Shown: piece after piece, positions 1-16,900 of the stretch
Layout of the letters: each line of letters begins with the position of its first letter
Position numbering within the stretch: position 1 is the first letter of the stretch
From: Lottia gigantea
Lineage: Eukaryota > Mollusca > Gastropoda > Lottiidae
DNA: 64,000 nucleotides
Assembly: GCF_000327385.1 (NCBI RefSeq)
Contig: NW_008709110.1
Location: 2,766,959 to 2,830,958 of the forward strand
Direction of reading: 5' to 3'
Program-made: the position numbers and the translations under genes
The notes under the pieces: generated by a model
What the model was told of the DNA's origin: nothing
Seen by the model: only the letters and a program-made list of their open reading frames with translations
The model's database searches: none

Positions 1-236
1 GGATTTGGCTGTACCATTGGGTCAAGCGGCTTTAGATTTATCGATTGGACCTTTGGTTTGATTGTCAATTGGGTCCTCAGTTATGGCTGTAGAAACATTT
101 CATTTTCTTTTGTCTGTACCAATGGGTCTTAGCTGTGGCTGCACCCATGGATGCTTTGCTATGACTTTTGGTTGCATCAATTGTACCAATGGGTCTTTGA
201 CTTTGGCTGTATCAATTGGCCTTAAGCTTTGGTTTG
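1..236. repeat. degenerate minisatellite, cut by window edge
   Basis: Variants of a motif close to GGCTGTACCAATTGGGTC recur about every 30-40 bases (for example near 7, 50, 112, 187 and 205), with drift between copies. An open frame covers part of the array but is explained by the repeat and shows no protein signature. The left end lies outside the window. Confidence 0.5.
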
Positions 237-249
237 AAAAAGCATAAAA

Positions 250-3200
250 ATTAGAACATATGACCATAACTGGATAACCTATCTAAATGTGGAATATTCA
301 TTTCAACTTAAAAACTTTCATAAGCAAAATGATGAAATAAAATGAATAAATATCGTTAACCCGAACTTTGTGTAAACAAATCTTGTCATAATTTATTATC
401 CAATTAACTTGATATTTGGTCATAAACTCTTAGATAAACACGTGCTCTATTTCATATTCATAAAATCCAAATAAAATTACAATAAAACATTAGGTCAATG
501 AACAAGAGAAGGCAAACAGATGAAATATATGACTTAATTCTTGTGTGAATAAACCAAGTTATTTATTTTCTTATAAGAGTCCAGACTCTAGTAATTATTT
601 CTTTATATTAAAGAAAAATATTATTTCTAAGATTCCATACGCTGTCAGTATACAATGCTGAAACTGAACTACAATGGTTTAAAGGGGTCACCGTCTCTCG
701 TTTTTCAAATTCGATACAATGGTAATAAGGCAATGCAATTTGAAAGTTATATTGGCTGGACAAGAGTCAAATGAGGGCAAGCTGAAACAATTTTCAATTC
801 AATTTATTTGCAAATGATGTTGCCGTTCAGGGATTAAAAAAAAGTTTCTCATTTCACATGTCCAATGTTATGATGTGCCTTGGTAAAACAAAATAATCTC
901 ATACAGAAACTGTTTTCTTAGATTTTCAAGAAAATAAAAAAAACAATATATCAAAACACTGTCGACATTAATATTGGTTTAGTATAAAAGTATTTGAAAT
1001 GGAAATACAAGACATTATCAAAATTCCTGTAACGATTTTGCTTTCAATGATACAGTGTATGGAAATTTATTGAAAAAATAATTCCAGTGGCCAGTGATAT
1101 GTATCTGGCTTCAACAAGTGATTTTATCTATTAACCATAATAGGATATTGATTTCTTTACAATCTAAAACAATAACAATCAACTACACTTTATTCTGATC
1201 AATAGTAACATAGTCTGATGCATAATATATGACACAAAGCTTCTCTTTCTATTGACTAAACATACATTTATCAATTTTCATTTAATCGTCAAGCTATTCT
1301 CTAAGGAGAGATATGCAAATGTTCTTTGTGAATCTTTATTACAATACGATCCATCTTTCTTTGCTTTCAGACATACACACATGATGTATTCAAAATCACA
1401 ATTGAAATGGTAGCAAACATCTTCAAAGAAATATACCCTCCAAATGGAACAGAAAAGCCACTTTATTAATATCTAAGATTGGGTGTAATTTTATGTTGTG
1501 ATATTTCTTTCTGTTATGTTAACATAATTATCTCAAGTTCCTGTTCAAATAGTTCAATAACCCATAAATTATTCAGACTAATAATGGTGTATCACTTTAC
1601 ATAAACACGACATTTCACCATCATACGAATAATTTGAACATAACAGTAATTGAACAGTTGGCAGTTACTTCAGCAGCAGCACGTGCCACATACATAACCA
1701 TTTATTAAATCATCCTATCTTTGATTCAACCTATGCAGATACATTTTTTCTTTCTTTCAACAGACTTTTCTTGTCCCAAGTACTATAATAAGGTTTAAGT
1801 ATTCAATATGGAATGTGTTCTCCATTCAAATTATCCTTCAACCAAAACTTCAAGCAGGATAATCGTCATGATGAATGTACCAAATAAACCATATTTGTGG
1901 ACTCTCAGACCACGAAGTCCAGACTCAGAATTATTACGCTGAATAAGAACTACCAGTATTTGAAATGGCGAGTACCTTTCTGTTTCATTAGGTTTCCAAC
2001 TGACTGTCAATATAAATTAAGGTTATAACATGCGAAAACTAACGCCAGTATTCAGTGTTAATGTCAGTATGGAACTGTGGAAGTTTTGTCATTGATATTT
2101 CACACTTGATTGTCTGTGGACAATATGATTTGGTATTAAGATGTATTAAGGTCACTAATAATCGTCTGTGCTATATATAGGACTATATTTCTGGAACATT
2201 AAAGGAACAAACTTTGGTTTGTGATTTAAAGGAATCTGAAAGGAACCTCTAGATACCTTAGAGGGGAGGTGGAGATTCGTTGGTCCAGTTTAGTTCAATC
2301 TATGACGATTCTCTCGAACACCCTACCCTTGTAATGGCACAGGCGCTTAGACTGTTAATAGTTCTGATGGATCCAAGGCAGCACCCAGAAGTAAACAATC
2401 ATCACAGCTAATTCATATCAAATTTCTTATCCTTCTATGCCTAGGGATGAGATGAGAACTATTGCATTGACAATTATATATTCGCATTGGATTCCTCCGG
2501 AACAATGGTTCAAACTAGATAACGTTTGATAAGGTTTGGGTGTCAGATTAAGGGTTTATCAATTTGATTGACGATTTTGAAGCTTAGATTATCAAAACTG
2601 TCCATAGTAAGAGACCTAAAAAGAAAAGATAGTAAATGATTTATGAACAATCTACTCCGTATCTTGTTAATCTCCAGACGTTCATGATGAAATAGAATAG
2701 CTGAAGGGAATATCATTTTGGTGTTTCAATAATGATGATATTAATCTCCAGTTCGACCATGGCCTGTAGCAGGTTCAAACATCAGATCGTCTGTCAGCTC
2801 GATAGACGAATATATCTTAGAAATACAGACTTTGCAGCGTAAACTCTTTTTGACCACTACTACAAGTCAAACACAGATCTCAATATGCAAACAAGTAATG
2901 AGACAATATATTTCTCATTTTACGATACAAAAAAGTGATTTCTAATGCAATGCTTCTCAACCGGTAGAGTTCTTCCAAATCTATTCCTCCCCATATCGAT
3001 ATAGTTCAATGTGACCCTTGTTCACGAATTTTCTGTATGTCCGGGGTGAATAACTTCAATAATTTCAATCGTAGATCACCACCTTGATTCCCAATTCCTG
3101 CCTGGTCTGACGATTCCTTCCCATCCTCCAGGCAATAGACTCCTAATTCATCCCCTGTTGAGGAGCACAGTTCTAATGCATCAACCATTTCATTGAAACT

Positions 3201-5449
3201 CTGAATTTTTATGTTTAATTCGCATGTAATTTTTACGAAGAGAAATGAGATATAAAATATTTAATCGAGGACTACTTCAATGTCGCTGGCAAATAGCGTT
3301 TGCTTCTCATAATTATGTAAGATTTCCCAGATATTCTACTCAAAACCAGTTTTAAAACAAACTTCTAAATCTTAGATACATTAAAGGCTTCACTTAGAAA
3401 TCCGATTGTTTTACATTAATATTACCGCGGGCAAGTGTTTCATTGTGCATTTAATAATTTTTATATTATATTCATTGATGAACAATACAATGATAAAACA
3501 GTTGGACAAAATTGAAACGACAGTCTTGCCATTTCCGCTCGATGAAAGAATCTCAATTGCTGTTGAATCTTGTTGTAAAATGGGAATAAATATAAGTATG
3601 CACAATGGACTAGCTATGATGACCTTCAGCGTATTTTAAAAAAGGTTTAGAACGTAGATACACATCGTTTTAGATAAAAATATGTTAACCATTGTGTATA
3701 TCGGATTTTCAATAGATAGAACATTTTATAATAGAATTAGAGGATTTAACATTGATTTTGTTCTTATCGACTACCGTCAGTTTTTATTTTATTCCTCTTT
3801 GATTACCTTCATCTTTGAAATAGAAAACCCATTCATGATTGATTTGATCAATATATCTTGGAAAAATAATCTCTGGAAATAAACCAGGGAATGGTGGAGT
3901 GGAGTGGTGCACATTGGGCGTATTTTGACAATATTGCAGTGAACAAATTACGCGCTTACCAATGTTGCTGTCTGGTTTTCAACCGGTTTTTTGTGTGCCT
4001 CCAAATCGTATTTTGCCTGAAAACGGGTAGTATAGGATTCTGCAAATAATTCTCCGAGTACTCATACACAATGTTATCTAAGACACAGTATAGTGTAGTC
4101 ATAAGAAATGTTGTATATATCGTAGTTGAGGTGTTTTTATTTAAGCAAATTGCATCAACACAGATTAAAATGTGCGCCTACAACGACTTGCCTACTATAC
4201 ACATTTATTTTAGCGATTTGCCAAAGCGCTTATAATCCAAATCGTGGCTCACAGCACAGCTTATTTATAATAACATGCAAAAATATAATAATCATCATAA
4301 TTTTTACAATTGTTCTCATTTAATTGTTATATATCAGTTGTTAATATAATTAAGTTCTTTGTGTGTAATATAGCTAAACTGTGATATGTTTTGTTTGTAA
4401 TATTTTTTGAATTTTATTTGTTTTATGAATTAAACAAGTTAAAAAAAAATTTAAAAACAGCACTTAGTATTATTTGTTTGAGATTCAAGATGGTGGGCAC
4501 CAATGGAAGAAAGTAAAAACCATTTCGAGAACTCGATTTGAGATTACAAGAATAGAGACAAAATATTATTTTAAACAGCGTTTGAAATTTTCTAACAAAA
4601 ATTATATGAAGAAACGTTTAATTCCATTGGCAAATTTAACTGTTCAGTAATCTGTGTATTGGAAAGTAAATAACTCGATACCAGGCCAAGTGATACATCA
4701 TGCAACTCGATTATGATGATGATTATTTAATTAATAATGATACGATTTGCTTAAATAAAAACGACTTTGGTTAATCATAGCCTGTGACACAGCAAAATGT
4801 CCCTGTGGTTGATAATAGGTTCTAATAAAACAAAAATATACTTATGATAAAGACGTTTTGAGGATCATCTCTGCAACAGTCGTGGAGCTTTTATAAAACT
4901 TTGACCACGGAGCATCGTTTCAGGGTTTCTAGTATTTTTTTACTTTTGATCATTGGTTGTTAATCATCAAGGCATAAGACATAGTTGTCTCTGTACTGTA
5001 AATGATAAAACAAGGGGCTTGTAGTGATTAAAGAATATAACAAATCGTGCTAGAAGTGATGTATTTGTTCTTTAATCAAGTATTGAAGTCAAGCAGATAA
5101 TTGGTCAATTACAGTTGTCAAGAATTTCCCACAGTTTAAAAATTATTTTCATCTTAAAAAAATTGTTGGATAGAAGATCTAGATTAGAAATCTGTATATG
5201 GTGTTTATTGACTTACTGCCAGGAGAGTCGATTATTCCAAATTCTACAGAGAGTCTATTCTGCCACATGCTTGTGGCATTTCATGAGAAATTTCACCATT
5301 CCCCGTGAGTCACTGAGTGTTGAGTTCGATACAAATGTAACAGTCTGGAGAGGCTGTGATCGTTGTAATAGGAAGTAGCTCTGATTAGCACACCGATTTG
5401 TTTTGATATCGGATTTGGTAGAGCTTGTTGTTAACACTAACAAGTTTTT
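250..5449. other. long gene-free stretch
   Basis: About 5.2 kb of AT-rich DNA. Apart from one doubtful minus-strand exon at 3006-3200, listed separately, I see no coding pattern, RNA gene or clear repeat. It could be intergenic or a long intron. Confidence 0.5.
3006..3200 (-). CDS. doubtful terminal exon, unknown product
   Basis: A minus-strand open frame of about 60-65 codons ends at 3006. It is preceded by a usable acceptor (ATTCAG, exon from 3200). The composition is protein-like: an acidic first half (GDELGVYCLEDGKESSDQ) then a basic, amphipathic tail (LRLKLLKLFTPDIQKIREQ). I do not recognise the family, and no upstream exon with matching phase was found. It may be chance. Confidence 0.15.
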   Translation of the reverse strand, partial: SFNEMVDALELCSSTGDELGVYCLEDGKESSDQAGIGNQGGDLRLKLLKLFTPDIQKIREQGSH

Positions 5450-5531
5450 ACGGTCTAAACCTAGCTCACGTTCCCTGTTGGTGGGCGAACAATCCAACGT
5501 TTGGCGAATTCTGCTTCGCAACGATAGGAAG
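5450..5531 (-). pseudogene. 28S rRNA fragment (3' region), antisense
   Basis: On the minus strand this 82-bp stretch matches the highly conserved part of large-subunit rRNA that contains GAAGCAGAATTCGCCAA, GGATTGTTC and AGGGAACGTGAGCT followed by GGTTTAGACCGT. I count under ten differences from the metazoan consensus recalled from memory. Homology stops abruptly on both sides, so this is not an rDNA unit. It is either an inserted rRNA piece or the head of an rRNA-derived short retroelement. Confidence 0.75.
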
Positions 5532-8331
5532 CACCAAATTAACACAAAGGGGCGGTGATGGTGGGTCAATTGAGCAACAGTTCCAACTTGACGTGACTAA
5601 TGTTCAGAATTACTCCTTGAATGATATTTTCCACCTTGAGCAAAGGACCAATTCCTGTGTCTTGACAAATAATTCATCGAAAACTATCAAAATTTGAGCA
5701 CAAAGCTTGTAAAATTTGTATATTGTTGGTATGTAACTAGAACCAAAGTGGATGTACTGATAAAGAAAAAAAGACAGCCTGGACATGGCGATTTACACCC
5801 GAAATTATTAATTAACCAAGTTAGTTTCAGATGTTAACACCCATGTTCACAAGAGTATTACTGAAGGACTTTGACTTTTCTATTTAATATTTGTGTTAAA
5901 CCATTGCTCGTGTTCTTCCAATATAAGTATCAACAATACCTTACTAGCATGTTTCAGTTTTTAGTCTTTTCAATTTATTTGATGTTTTACAGTGTTAAAG
6001 GTGAATGGCGGAGAAATTTTTTCTCAGGGGTTAATTGGATGACAAAGGTTATTTTAAAACTTATTTTTAATGATGAAAAATACAGGTCTACTGATTACAT
6101 ATCGGTATACTGTTTGGTTACTACCAGGAACTGTATTCATTCTCTTTAATTCCAAGCAGTATCGTTCCTAGATAACGGATGTTTTCTATTGATCATTTCA
6201 GCTTTAAACTGGTTTCTGAGAGTGACATTTGAATAATTGCATTATTTGCTTGGTTAACAATATAATATCAAGTAGTTTCCGTATAATAGCTAGAATTTAT
6301 ACATACATTAATGTCATCATATCAATCAATAGTATTTAATTATTCAACATTTTTATATTTTACTATTTTACGTTACAGTGAATATGAGTCACTTTGTAAG
6401 TAAATACTACACAGTACAGTGGAAGCACTCGTTTTAATTTATCCAACGAGGTTTTGAAATCAACGAAATCATTTGCAGAAGATTTATGACAGGGTAATAA
6501 ATATAGTGGCGTAGTGGAGTTTAGAGGGCATTGTCATGGTGGGGGTGTTGAGGGTTTCTTGAAAATTTTCAAATTAGGAGGGCAAAGAATACATCTAACC
6601 CGATGATTTTGGAAGTGTAAGTAGATTAGACTGCCAACTGTCCGCAGTCTTGACCATAACTATAGCATGAAATTTGAATAGTGCAAAATGTAGAGGCAGT
6701 TCAAAGATGTTACATTAATTAAATCTTAAGTCATGGCTTGAGTACTCCAATATGAGTTATGAATTTGGAGTGATTTGGAGATTTCAATACCAGGTTTCTC
6801 AGTGTGATTGTAAAAAGTAAATAGAGCTTTATTACATTTTGAGACATTTCATAATTTTCCTGTGAAATAACTATATTTGTTATAGATCATGCTAAAAGAA
6901 AGGTTTTCTAATTCCAAATAGATAGAATGATAGATATGTTCGTATAAACGTATGTCTGGACTGTCATAATAAAATTTATAAGAGTTATTAGTTGAAATGG
7001 CGAAGGTTACAAGTTTGAATGAACTAGAATTAAAGAAATGCCAATAATTAACGTTTCCATAATGAAACAGTCTGGAATAAACAGAAAGGCTGACAAATAA
7101 ACACATGATCTTCCTAATTCTCTTGATATTTTAGTTTAACAAAATTCTCATTAAAATTCATTTATATGTCTGGGATTTCAACGAAGTTTCTTATTGAAAG
7201 TGAAATTTCAATTATATACCTCAATGTGATGCTATTGTCTTATTAACGTGTATAAACTCACACGAATAAGTGCGTAACTAAGTGAAACACAAAAGGATTA
7301 AAATACTTTTAGTGCATTGGGACTAGTAGAAACATTCCAACCCGACCCGGGGGGCATTTTAGCATTGTATATTAATGCTGTATGAAATCAGTGATGCTTC
7401 AGACAGTGCTAGCGTAAAAACTGGACAAACAATGCCGTCCAAAAGCCTTTATCGCTGGCTTTCACACAAAATACAACAAACAATAGCATCTGGACTGGTG
7501 TTAAATTCTGGAATAGCTATAGATAGTTGAAATTGAAATCCGACGGATGGAAAAGCAAATAGTTACATAACTCAATTACTTAAAGACAGTCAGATTTGTC
7601 TGTACCAATATACTAAAAGGCCTTTGATTCTGACTATGAACTAAGAAAAATCTTAATCTATTATCTAAATATATAACAGAAAGGTCTTTGGGGACAGATT
7701 ATATTGCATCTTTTGATAAAGTAATCCACTCCGACTTTGATCCTGAAGGTCTACTGAGAGCTAAACCCAGAATCTAGTGTCGATGTTGCACTTTGCGTGA
7801 TTAAATGGCATGTTAAGATATTGACACTAAATAAATCCTTTCAGAATTTCTGACTGCTCATGTCTGTTGGAGTTTTCTTACGATGACGATGGCCTGCAAT
7901 TATCATTCTGTGTGGAAGGTATATTGTGATAAGTGTCATCTTGGTCTTAATGATGCTTATAATTATTTCCTTTATTCCAGCTGATAGAATTTGATAATAG
8001 ATAGCTGTTGGACATTTCGATTTCAATTGATATATATTATACAATACATTCTCAAAATCTGAACTTTCAAATTCAACGGTGGTGTTTCAATAGCAATTTC
8101 GATTGAGGAAACTTTGCACTAAATTTCTTTCTGGAGCCTAATGCGGAGTACTACAAACTGTGTAGGCTACAGGACTATGTTTCGATTAATATGTAAATAT
8201 CCAGTCTAATCCAATCGATTTTCATTAAACTATTGAAGAAATGAATAATAACTTGAACCGTTTGATATGACAGTGAAAGAGTTCGTTTTTTATCTTACAG
8301 ATACCGGTATGCCAGAAATACTTGAAGAAAG
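5532..8331. other. gene-free stretch
   Basis: AT-rich DNA with short open frames only (for example 5871-6149 plus and 6849-7106 minus). None has a recognisable motif, biased composition or matching splice context. I see no gene here; it is probably the 5' flank of the cysteine-rich gene that begins at 8332. Confidence 0.45.
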
Positions 8332-11300
8332 ATGTGGACAGGGTCGTTACTATCAGCAACAATATTGGTTGTTATGACAACCACAAGCTGTAACGGTAGG
8401 TAGAATCTTGCTATTGTCTAGCTACAATAAAACTATATCCGGTTTGTTGGAAGAGATTTCGAGAGAAATTTAAGATTGTGCCAAGTGGTTTTACGAAGCT
8501 TAACATTGTTCATTAAAACATTAAGAAGGAAAAACGTTCAGGTTAATGGAAGTAGAAAATTTCTAGGGTTATCATCAACATCACGATGAACATTGAAGTA
8601 ATCAAATGTTATTGGCCTATATATCAACGATGCTTTCTCACATGAAAATTGTCGATTGCATACAACTTAATTCTGTTGTGACAAATTGATGTCCAAAATT
8701 TAAATATCGAGTGTAATTTGCTTGAAAATGCATGTAATTTGGTCAAATTGGCCTATTTCCCTCAAACTATGACTCTGAAAACTTGAAGAATGAATGTAAT
8801 TGTTATGAAATATAACTGATTTTGTAACTGCATATAAAAAACCTGTCATAGTATAAAGTTCTATCTACAGAATAGAATCACATTAATTCAAATAGGTTTT
8901 TTCCCAGTGCCTTTTTATCTGGTTTCCTTCAAATCATTATTCGTTTTCATTGCCTGTAAATTTCTCCTATATCACGTCCGCAAATCACATCAATCTCATT
9001 TACTTGTAGAGTTTTTAAGCCATTTTGTTCTTCTTTAACCATTTGATGGCATCCATATTCATTAGCTGTTTCAGTAATCAAAGATAGAATCATCTAATGG
9101 TTTTAGGAGATTTTTTCTGAGTAGAGAATGATCTTGCACGTAAAATTCTTAGTTTCATAAAGTACATGGACGTTTTCTGGCCTCCCCTCCATGACATCCA
9201 TGTTTTTGGTTTGCTTCACAATGTAACTGCACGACAAAGTTAAGTCGTAAATAAATACACCTTAAAGACAAAACTAGTTGAAATTTCACAACATCTTAGA
9301 ATTGTTTACAGAGTGCAGAATGGATTTGCATACATAACATGAAATTTAGAACTTGACATTCTCACCAGGATGATTAGAAGAACCTTAATTACAAGGAGAC
9401 AAATAAACGTGAATGCAGTGCTCGACTCTTGTGTTATTGTTATTAGCTCTTTAAAATCACACGTATTGATTATTATTCTTTACATTATTATTCAAGAGAC
9501 TTCAAGTTTAATTCGCCTTCTATAAGACTAGACGTGGGATATGGATTTATTTCCGATTTCATTGATTCTTATACATCTTTCAATAACTACTCCCTGGGTT
9601 ACAAGTAGATATTTCCGTTAAAGTAGCCCCAGGAAGCATTTTATATAAATGGTATTATTAGGTCAAGTATCAGAGTTTTTGGGAATTCAGATAGTTCCTT
9701 GGTACTTCCACTGACATAGATCGACATAATACCCGAGGGTTTTTTTAACCGGTTTCCCTCTCCATGTTGATGCAGTTCGCAGGCTGTGACAATGAAATGG
9801 AAAAAGCGTTAATGAGACAATAAACGGAATCACCGTGTTCTATTATAGATCGCTTGATAAAAAGTAAGCTTATGCTGCTGCCCTGTGTCTTCAGTGGTTC
9901 ACGCTGTACATGAAAAGTAGGACGAATAATTTTTTTTTATTTCAATATCCAGCCCAGTTTTCTCTTGTCTTGAATAGTGGAAAAGTGTTTCTTTCATCTT
10001 ATCAAGAATTTAGCCACAACAGCATAGAAATTTGACATAACAGTGATGATGCATTTCTGCTTTTAGAAAAACTGTTAATCAACACTTTCGAAATGGGGGG
10101 AAAATCATTTTCGTATTAATGCTTGCTATATTGCAGCTGTAATCTGTTGACATTCTCAATTGTTGTTCCCGACAATTTATTGTTTTACTTGTGAAATCGA
10201 TGTCCAAGTTAAATTTCAAAGACAACACATTAACACAATGATTTGAAAGTTTTACATCTATTTATAAAAGCACCTTGAACAGCTCGGTTGTTGTGTGGCA
10301 TTGTACTAAACCATCACGCAGGAAGTGAATTAGTCCGACGCAGAGCAGAACGTAATATATGGATTACATTACATGCAAGCGTATTTAGATAGTTCTGTAT
10401 ACCCTCGATGTTAATTATGTGTCACTTTTATTTAAACAATGTGAGGCAAATGGTCTTCAACTTGTTTCAGCACAATGTGTCATTATACTTCAGTTTATTG
10501 TCTTTTTAGCACCGTGACCTTTCAGTAACATTAATGATGTGAAAGAGTCATATTGATAAATCATAAAAACAACTATAAGCTCTGAAACTCTTGGCCTTGA
10601 TATATACCGAGGATTTATTTAACAGCTGATTTTTCCATTGTTGTAACGAATAATACATTTTCTTTTTTTATAGACTGGCTTTGTTGACTTTTTCTAATTC
10701 ATTCCTGTGGCAAAATTTTATAATCGTTTATTCATTAATCTACCTCAAATGTTTTCAAACAAAACTTAATTCCACGTGTAAATGTGTGACATTACTTAAT
10801 GTCATTAAATAAGGGAATGAGCCTCGTCCCTTTGAACCAGCTATTCGGCATTTCCCCCCGAAATGATAAGACACAGCTTTCAACCACGATCTCGTATGAT
10901 TTTTTAGATAAATTATATTTCAGATGATCTCAAAACATCACCCATTGAAGGTATTTATAACAAGTGAAAGGTTGTTTTCTATAGTGAAGGGGTGAAGGGT
11001 TATTTATCATTTTATTAATATTCGAAAATGTTTTATGCACGTTGCCGTTCAATTCAAGTACCATCTTGTACTTATTATACATTGTTTTCTTCTTTGGTTT
11101 GTGGCTTCCTTTTGAAGTTTAAGATTATGCTTATCGATTTTTGTGATGGGTTTCCTGCCATATGGGCATATTCAACGTTTTACATGTCTATTATATAATG
11201 GAGCATGGAGGCTTTCTTATATTATGTCAAAAGAATATTTGACTCATGTATGTGGAGATGGTTTAATACCTTTACATATTAAATGGAATGATTGGTTATA

Positions 11301-12403
11301 TACGGGGTGTGTCAGAAAAATTTCAAGACTGGGTTCACAACAGATTTATTTCGGATCAAAACTACGAGTTTGCGGCCGTCTTGATATCGCCCACATCCTT
11401 AAAATAGGTCCCCTTGATGAAATCAGTCCCACAATAATGTTTAATTGTCTTGTCCTATGATACAGGCTCGCGGTAGTTTGTATCTGAAACAAATAGTTTT
11501 ATTACACCAGTCCTGGAACTTTTCTGACATTCTGACTGTTATTATAGTTACATATCAAAGTTAAGTTATATCGAGAAGATAGGGTACCACTAATTTATAA
11601 TAAGAGAATCAAGCAAGCGGTTCAATCAAAAGCAATCTCACGTTGTATTCAGTGGCTCAGTTACCATAAGAACTGGTTGAACCAAGTCCACAGGCTCCTA
11701 CCCTCAGAAATAAAATAATAACAGACTTTAAATTCAATTACAGAGGTCTCCATAAGTGCACGAGAGCATATGTTAAAAGTACGATTCATTTAATTTATAG
11801 ATAGATCCTGTATCTTTGAAAAACCATTCAGAACAATTAACAGTTGCTAGTGGACATTTGTAATAACTCAGTCTCGTCTTGACAGGTTCATATTTGAAAT
11901 ATTACCCCTTGTGAGAAGTCAAAAGTCTGTGAACAAAAGATTTATGATATAACTTTGACCAAAAACGTCCGTTTCTGGTTTTGGTGATGTTCGACCTATA
12001 ATTTGTATTTTTTTGTTATCTATTTTCAGCCTTCCTGTGTAAATGGTCAAATGAAGGTTGTTCAAAAGACGATGAATGTTGTAGTGGAACTTGTGAACGG
12101 AGTCATCCGGGAATGAATAAACGTTGTACAAAGAGTGTTTTACATGATCCCTGTCTGTTTACATACCATTGTCAAAGTAGACTACATTGTGGAGCGAAAA
12201 ATCGGTGTTGTTCGAAATACTGGGGAATATGTCGACTACCGACCGACTGTTGTGACACATCTTTCTTATGTATAAATGTGAAAGGATTTCATTATCAACG
12301 GTGTTTACCGAGTCCAGTAGATGGTTGTGCTATCAAACAAAATATTTCTACATTTATCAGTGTTTTTACATCACTTTATTTATCTTATTTTCACCTTTTC
12401 TAA
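8332..12403 (+). CDS. secreted cysteine-rich protein, two exons
   Basis: Exon 1 (8332-8395) encodes a signal peptide, MWTGSLLSATILVVMTTTSC, and ends in phase 1 at GGTAGG. Exon 2 (12030-12403) opens after TATTTTCAG in the matching phase, making the junction codon GCC. The product is about 145 residues with 17 cysteines after the leader, including GCSKDDECCSGTC and three further CC pairs. The spacing resembles disulfide-knotted or colipase-type secreted domains, but I cannot name the family. The last 25 residues are hydrophobic (ISVFTSLYLSYFHLF), so a GPI-anchor signal is possible. AATAAA at 12466, 63 bases past the stop, supports the 3' end. A TTACAG just before exon 1 hints at an upstream non-coding exon. 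The 3.6-kb intron is unusually long for so small a gene, and internal exons cannot be excluded. The function is unknown. Confidence 0.6.
11311..11470 (-). mobile_element. mariner-like DNA transposon 3' remnant
   Basis: The plus-strand segment starts with a terminal-repeat-like end, GGGGTGTGTCAGAAAAATTT. On the minus strand a frame reads KHYCGTDFIKGTYFKDVGDI and stops about 75 bases before that end. The arrangement (a KGxYFxD tail, a stop, then a terminus reading TCTGACACACCCC) is that of mariner transposase C-termini as I recall them. No other transposase domain is present, so it is a truncated fragment inside the long intron of the cysteine-rich gene. Confidence 0.4.
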
Positions 12404-12465
12404 TCTTTGAATTATAACCAATGCAAAGCTCACCATTTTCCGTACTTTATTTTCTATGATTGATT

Positions 12466-12471
12466 AATAAA
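12466..12471 (+). terminator. polyadenylation signal AATAAA
   Basis: Canonical hexamer 63 bases after the stop of the cysteine-rich gene, in the expected position for its 3' UTR. Confidence 0.55.
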
Positions 12472-12489
12472 ATACATGTTCTTAAGTCG

Positions 12490-13514
12490 TATTTCTTAAG
12501 CAAATCTTTGGGAAATGTTTTAACCAATTCTTTCGAAACGTACTATTCAGGTACAACCGGTTTTAAAGCAAAATTGTGGATGGCGGAAAGTTGAAAATGC
12601 GAAAAGATGGGTATGTAACTAACCTGAACTCCCTTAAAACCTATTGATTCTTCATGCTTGTAGGGGGCAACCTGTCGTTCGGTTGGGAACATTGGATAAA
12701 CAATATGAGTGGGGGCAAGTAGACCCCAGGGATTTTTTTGAACATATACTCTCCTGCATTTTTTCCTGAGGTGGGGCCCGTGGTCTTGGTTCAAGCAGTC
12801 CCTGTGGTAGTTATCAATGGCCGGAACAGGTGCAGAGAAGTAGGTCGAATTTCTATACCAATCCATATACCAACTGACATACAACTAATATTTAATATAA
12901 GTATAAATATAATCTTCGACGTCAAAAGGACCAAGCTTTGTAATACTAGGCAATATAATTTGGTAGAAAAGCTCTATTCACAATAAAGCTGCAACCAATT
13001 GCCATAAATCATTCATATTCTTGTTTTTCGTCTGTAATAGCCCTTGGACTAACAGGAAATTTATCACCCATTTCCACTTATTATTTGTGACATTTCAATT
13101 TACTCGACTAATTGTTTTTCTTTTTTTTATTCATATAACTGTCTGAGTCCGCTTACATTACTTATCACGGAGCAAAGAGTTGCGTCCCTTGAAAGTTGAA
13201 AAAGTCGTTCAGTTCAATAATCGAAATTGTTAACTCATAAAATTTAGTTCAGCAGCTTAGTATGAGAATAGTGTGTAAAGTTCGCTTTCTTTCTACATGT
13301 ATATTAATCACTAGGGGTTGAATTAAAATTCTTGGAATTATTTTAATTGGTAAATATCAATATACAAATCTATATACACGAGTCTTATCGATTAGGCCTA
13401 TTACAAATCAATATAAGAGGTAACATAAAACAAAAAACAATAACAGGGAAAGTTGCATTAAACTCAATCTAATTTTAAAAACTGTCAATTCTAGGTTATC
13501 AAACTACTTTCTAA
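12490..13514. other. intergenic, between cysteine-rich gene and left actin
   Basis: About 1 kb lying between the 3' ends of two convergent genes. It is AT-rich, with mutually overlapping open frames at 12543-12986 on both strands and no recognisable product. Nothing else seen. Confidence 0.4.
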
Positions 13515-13533
13515 TTTATTAAACAATTTTATT
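13515..13533 (-). terminator. paired polyadenylation signals of left actin
   Basis: Read on the minus strand, two AATAAA hexamers (13528-13533 and 13515-13520) lie about 330 bases past the actin stop. The right-hand actin copy has a similar pair at 26418-26432. Confidence 0.4.
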
Positions 13534-13865
13534 ACAACTTTAATCAAATTATTTTACAATAATAACCATTATCTTACGATTAAATATTGAATATTTATAT
13601 CTAATTTATCACAGTCAGATACAATAAAATTATATACATTTAATATTTTTTCCCGATTCAAAAAAGAGTAGGCCCTACAGCTACTTCCCGAGGACCATTT
13701 AGATTGATCGTTTTGATGTATCCTTCGGGACTACATTACATACCAAGGGATCTAAAAATGGTAAACAAAATGAAGCAAACTAGGCCTAGATATAGTTTTG
13801 TGATCAAATTTAAATCGAATCGAAATAGTTGGATGAAATTGCACACCAGAGAATCTTATCTTGCC

Positions 13866-16900
<3,035 letters not shown>

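Noticed and set aside
5255-5697. Open frames on both strands around 5.3-5.7 kb
   Set aside because: They run across the 28S rRNA fragment and lose all protein-like character outside it.
11143-11460. 105-residue plus-strand frame
   Set aside because: No motif or splice context; its second half is antisense to the mariner-like remnant.
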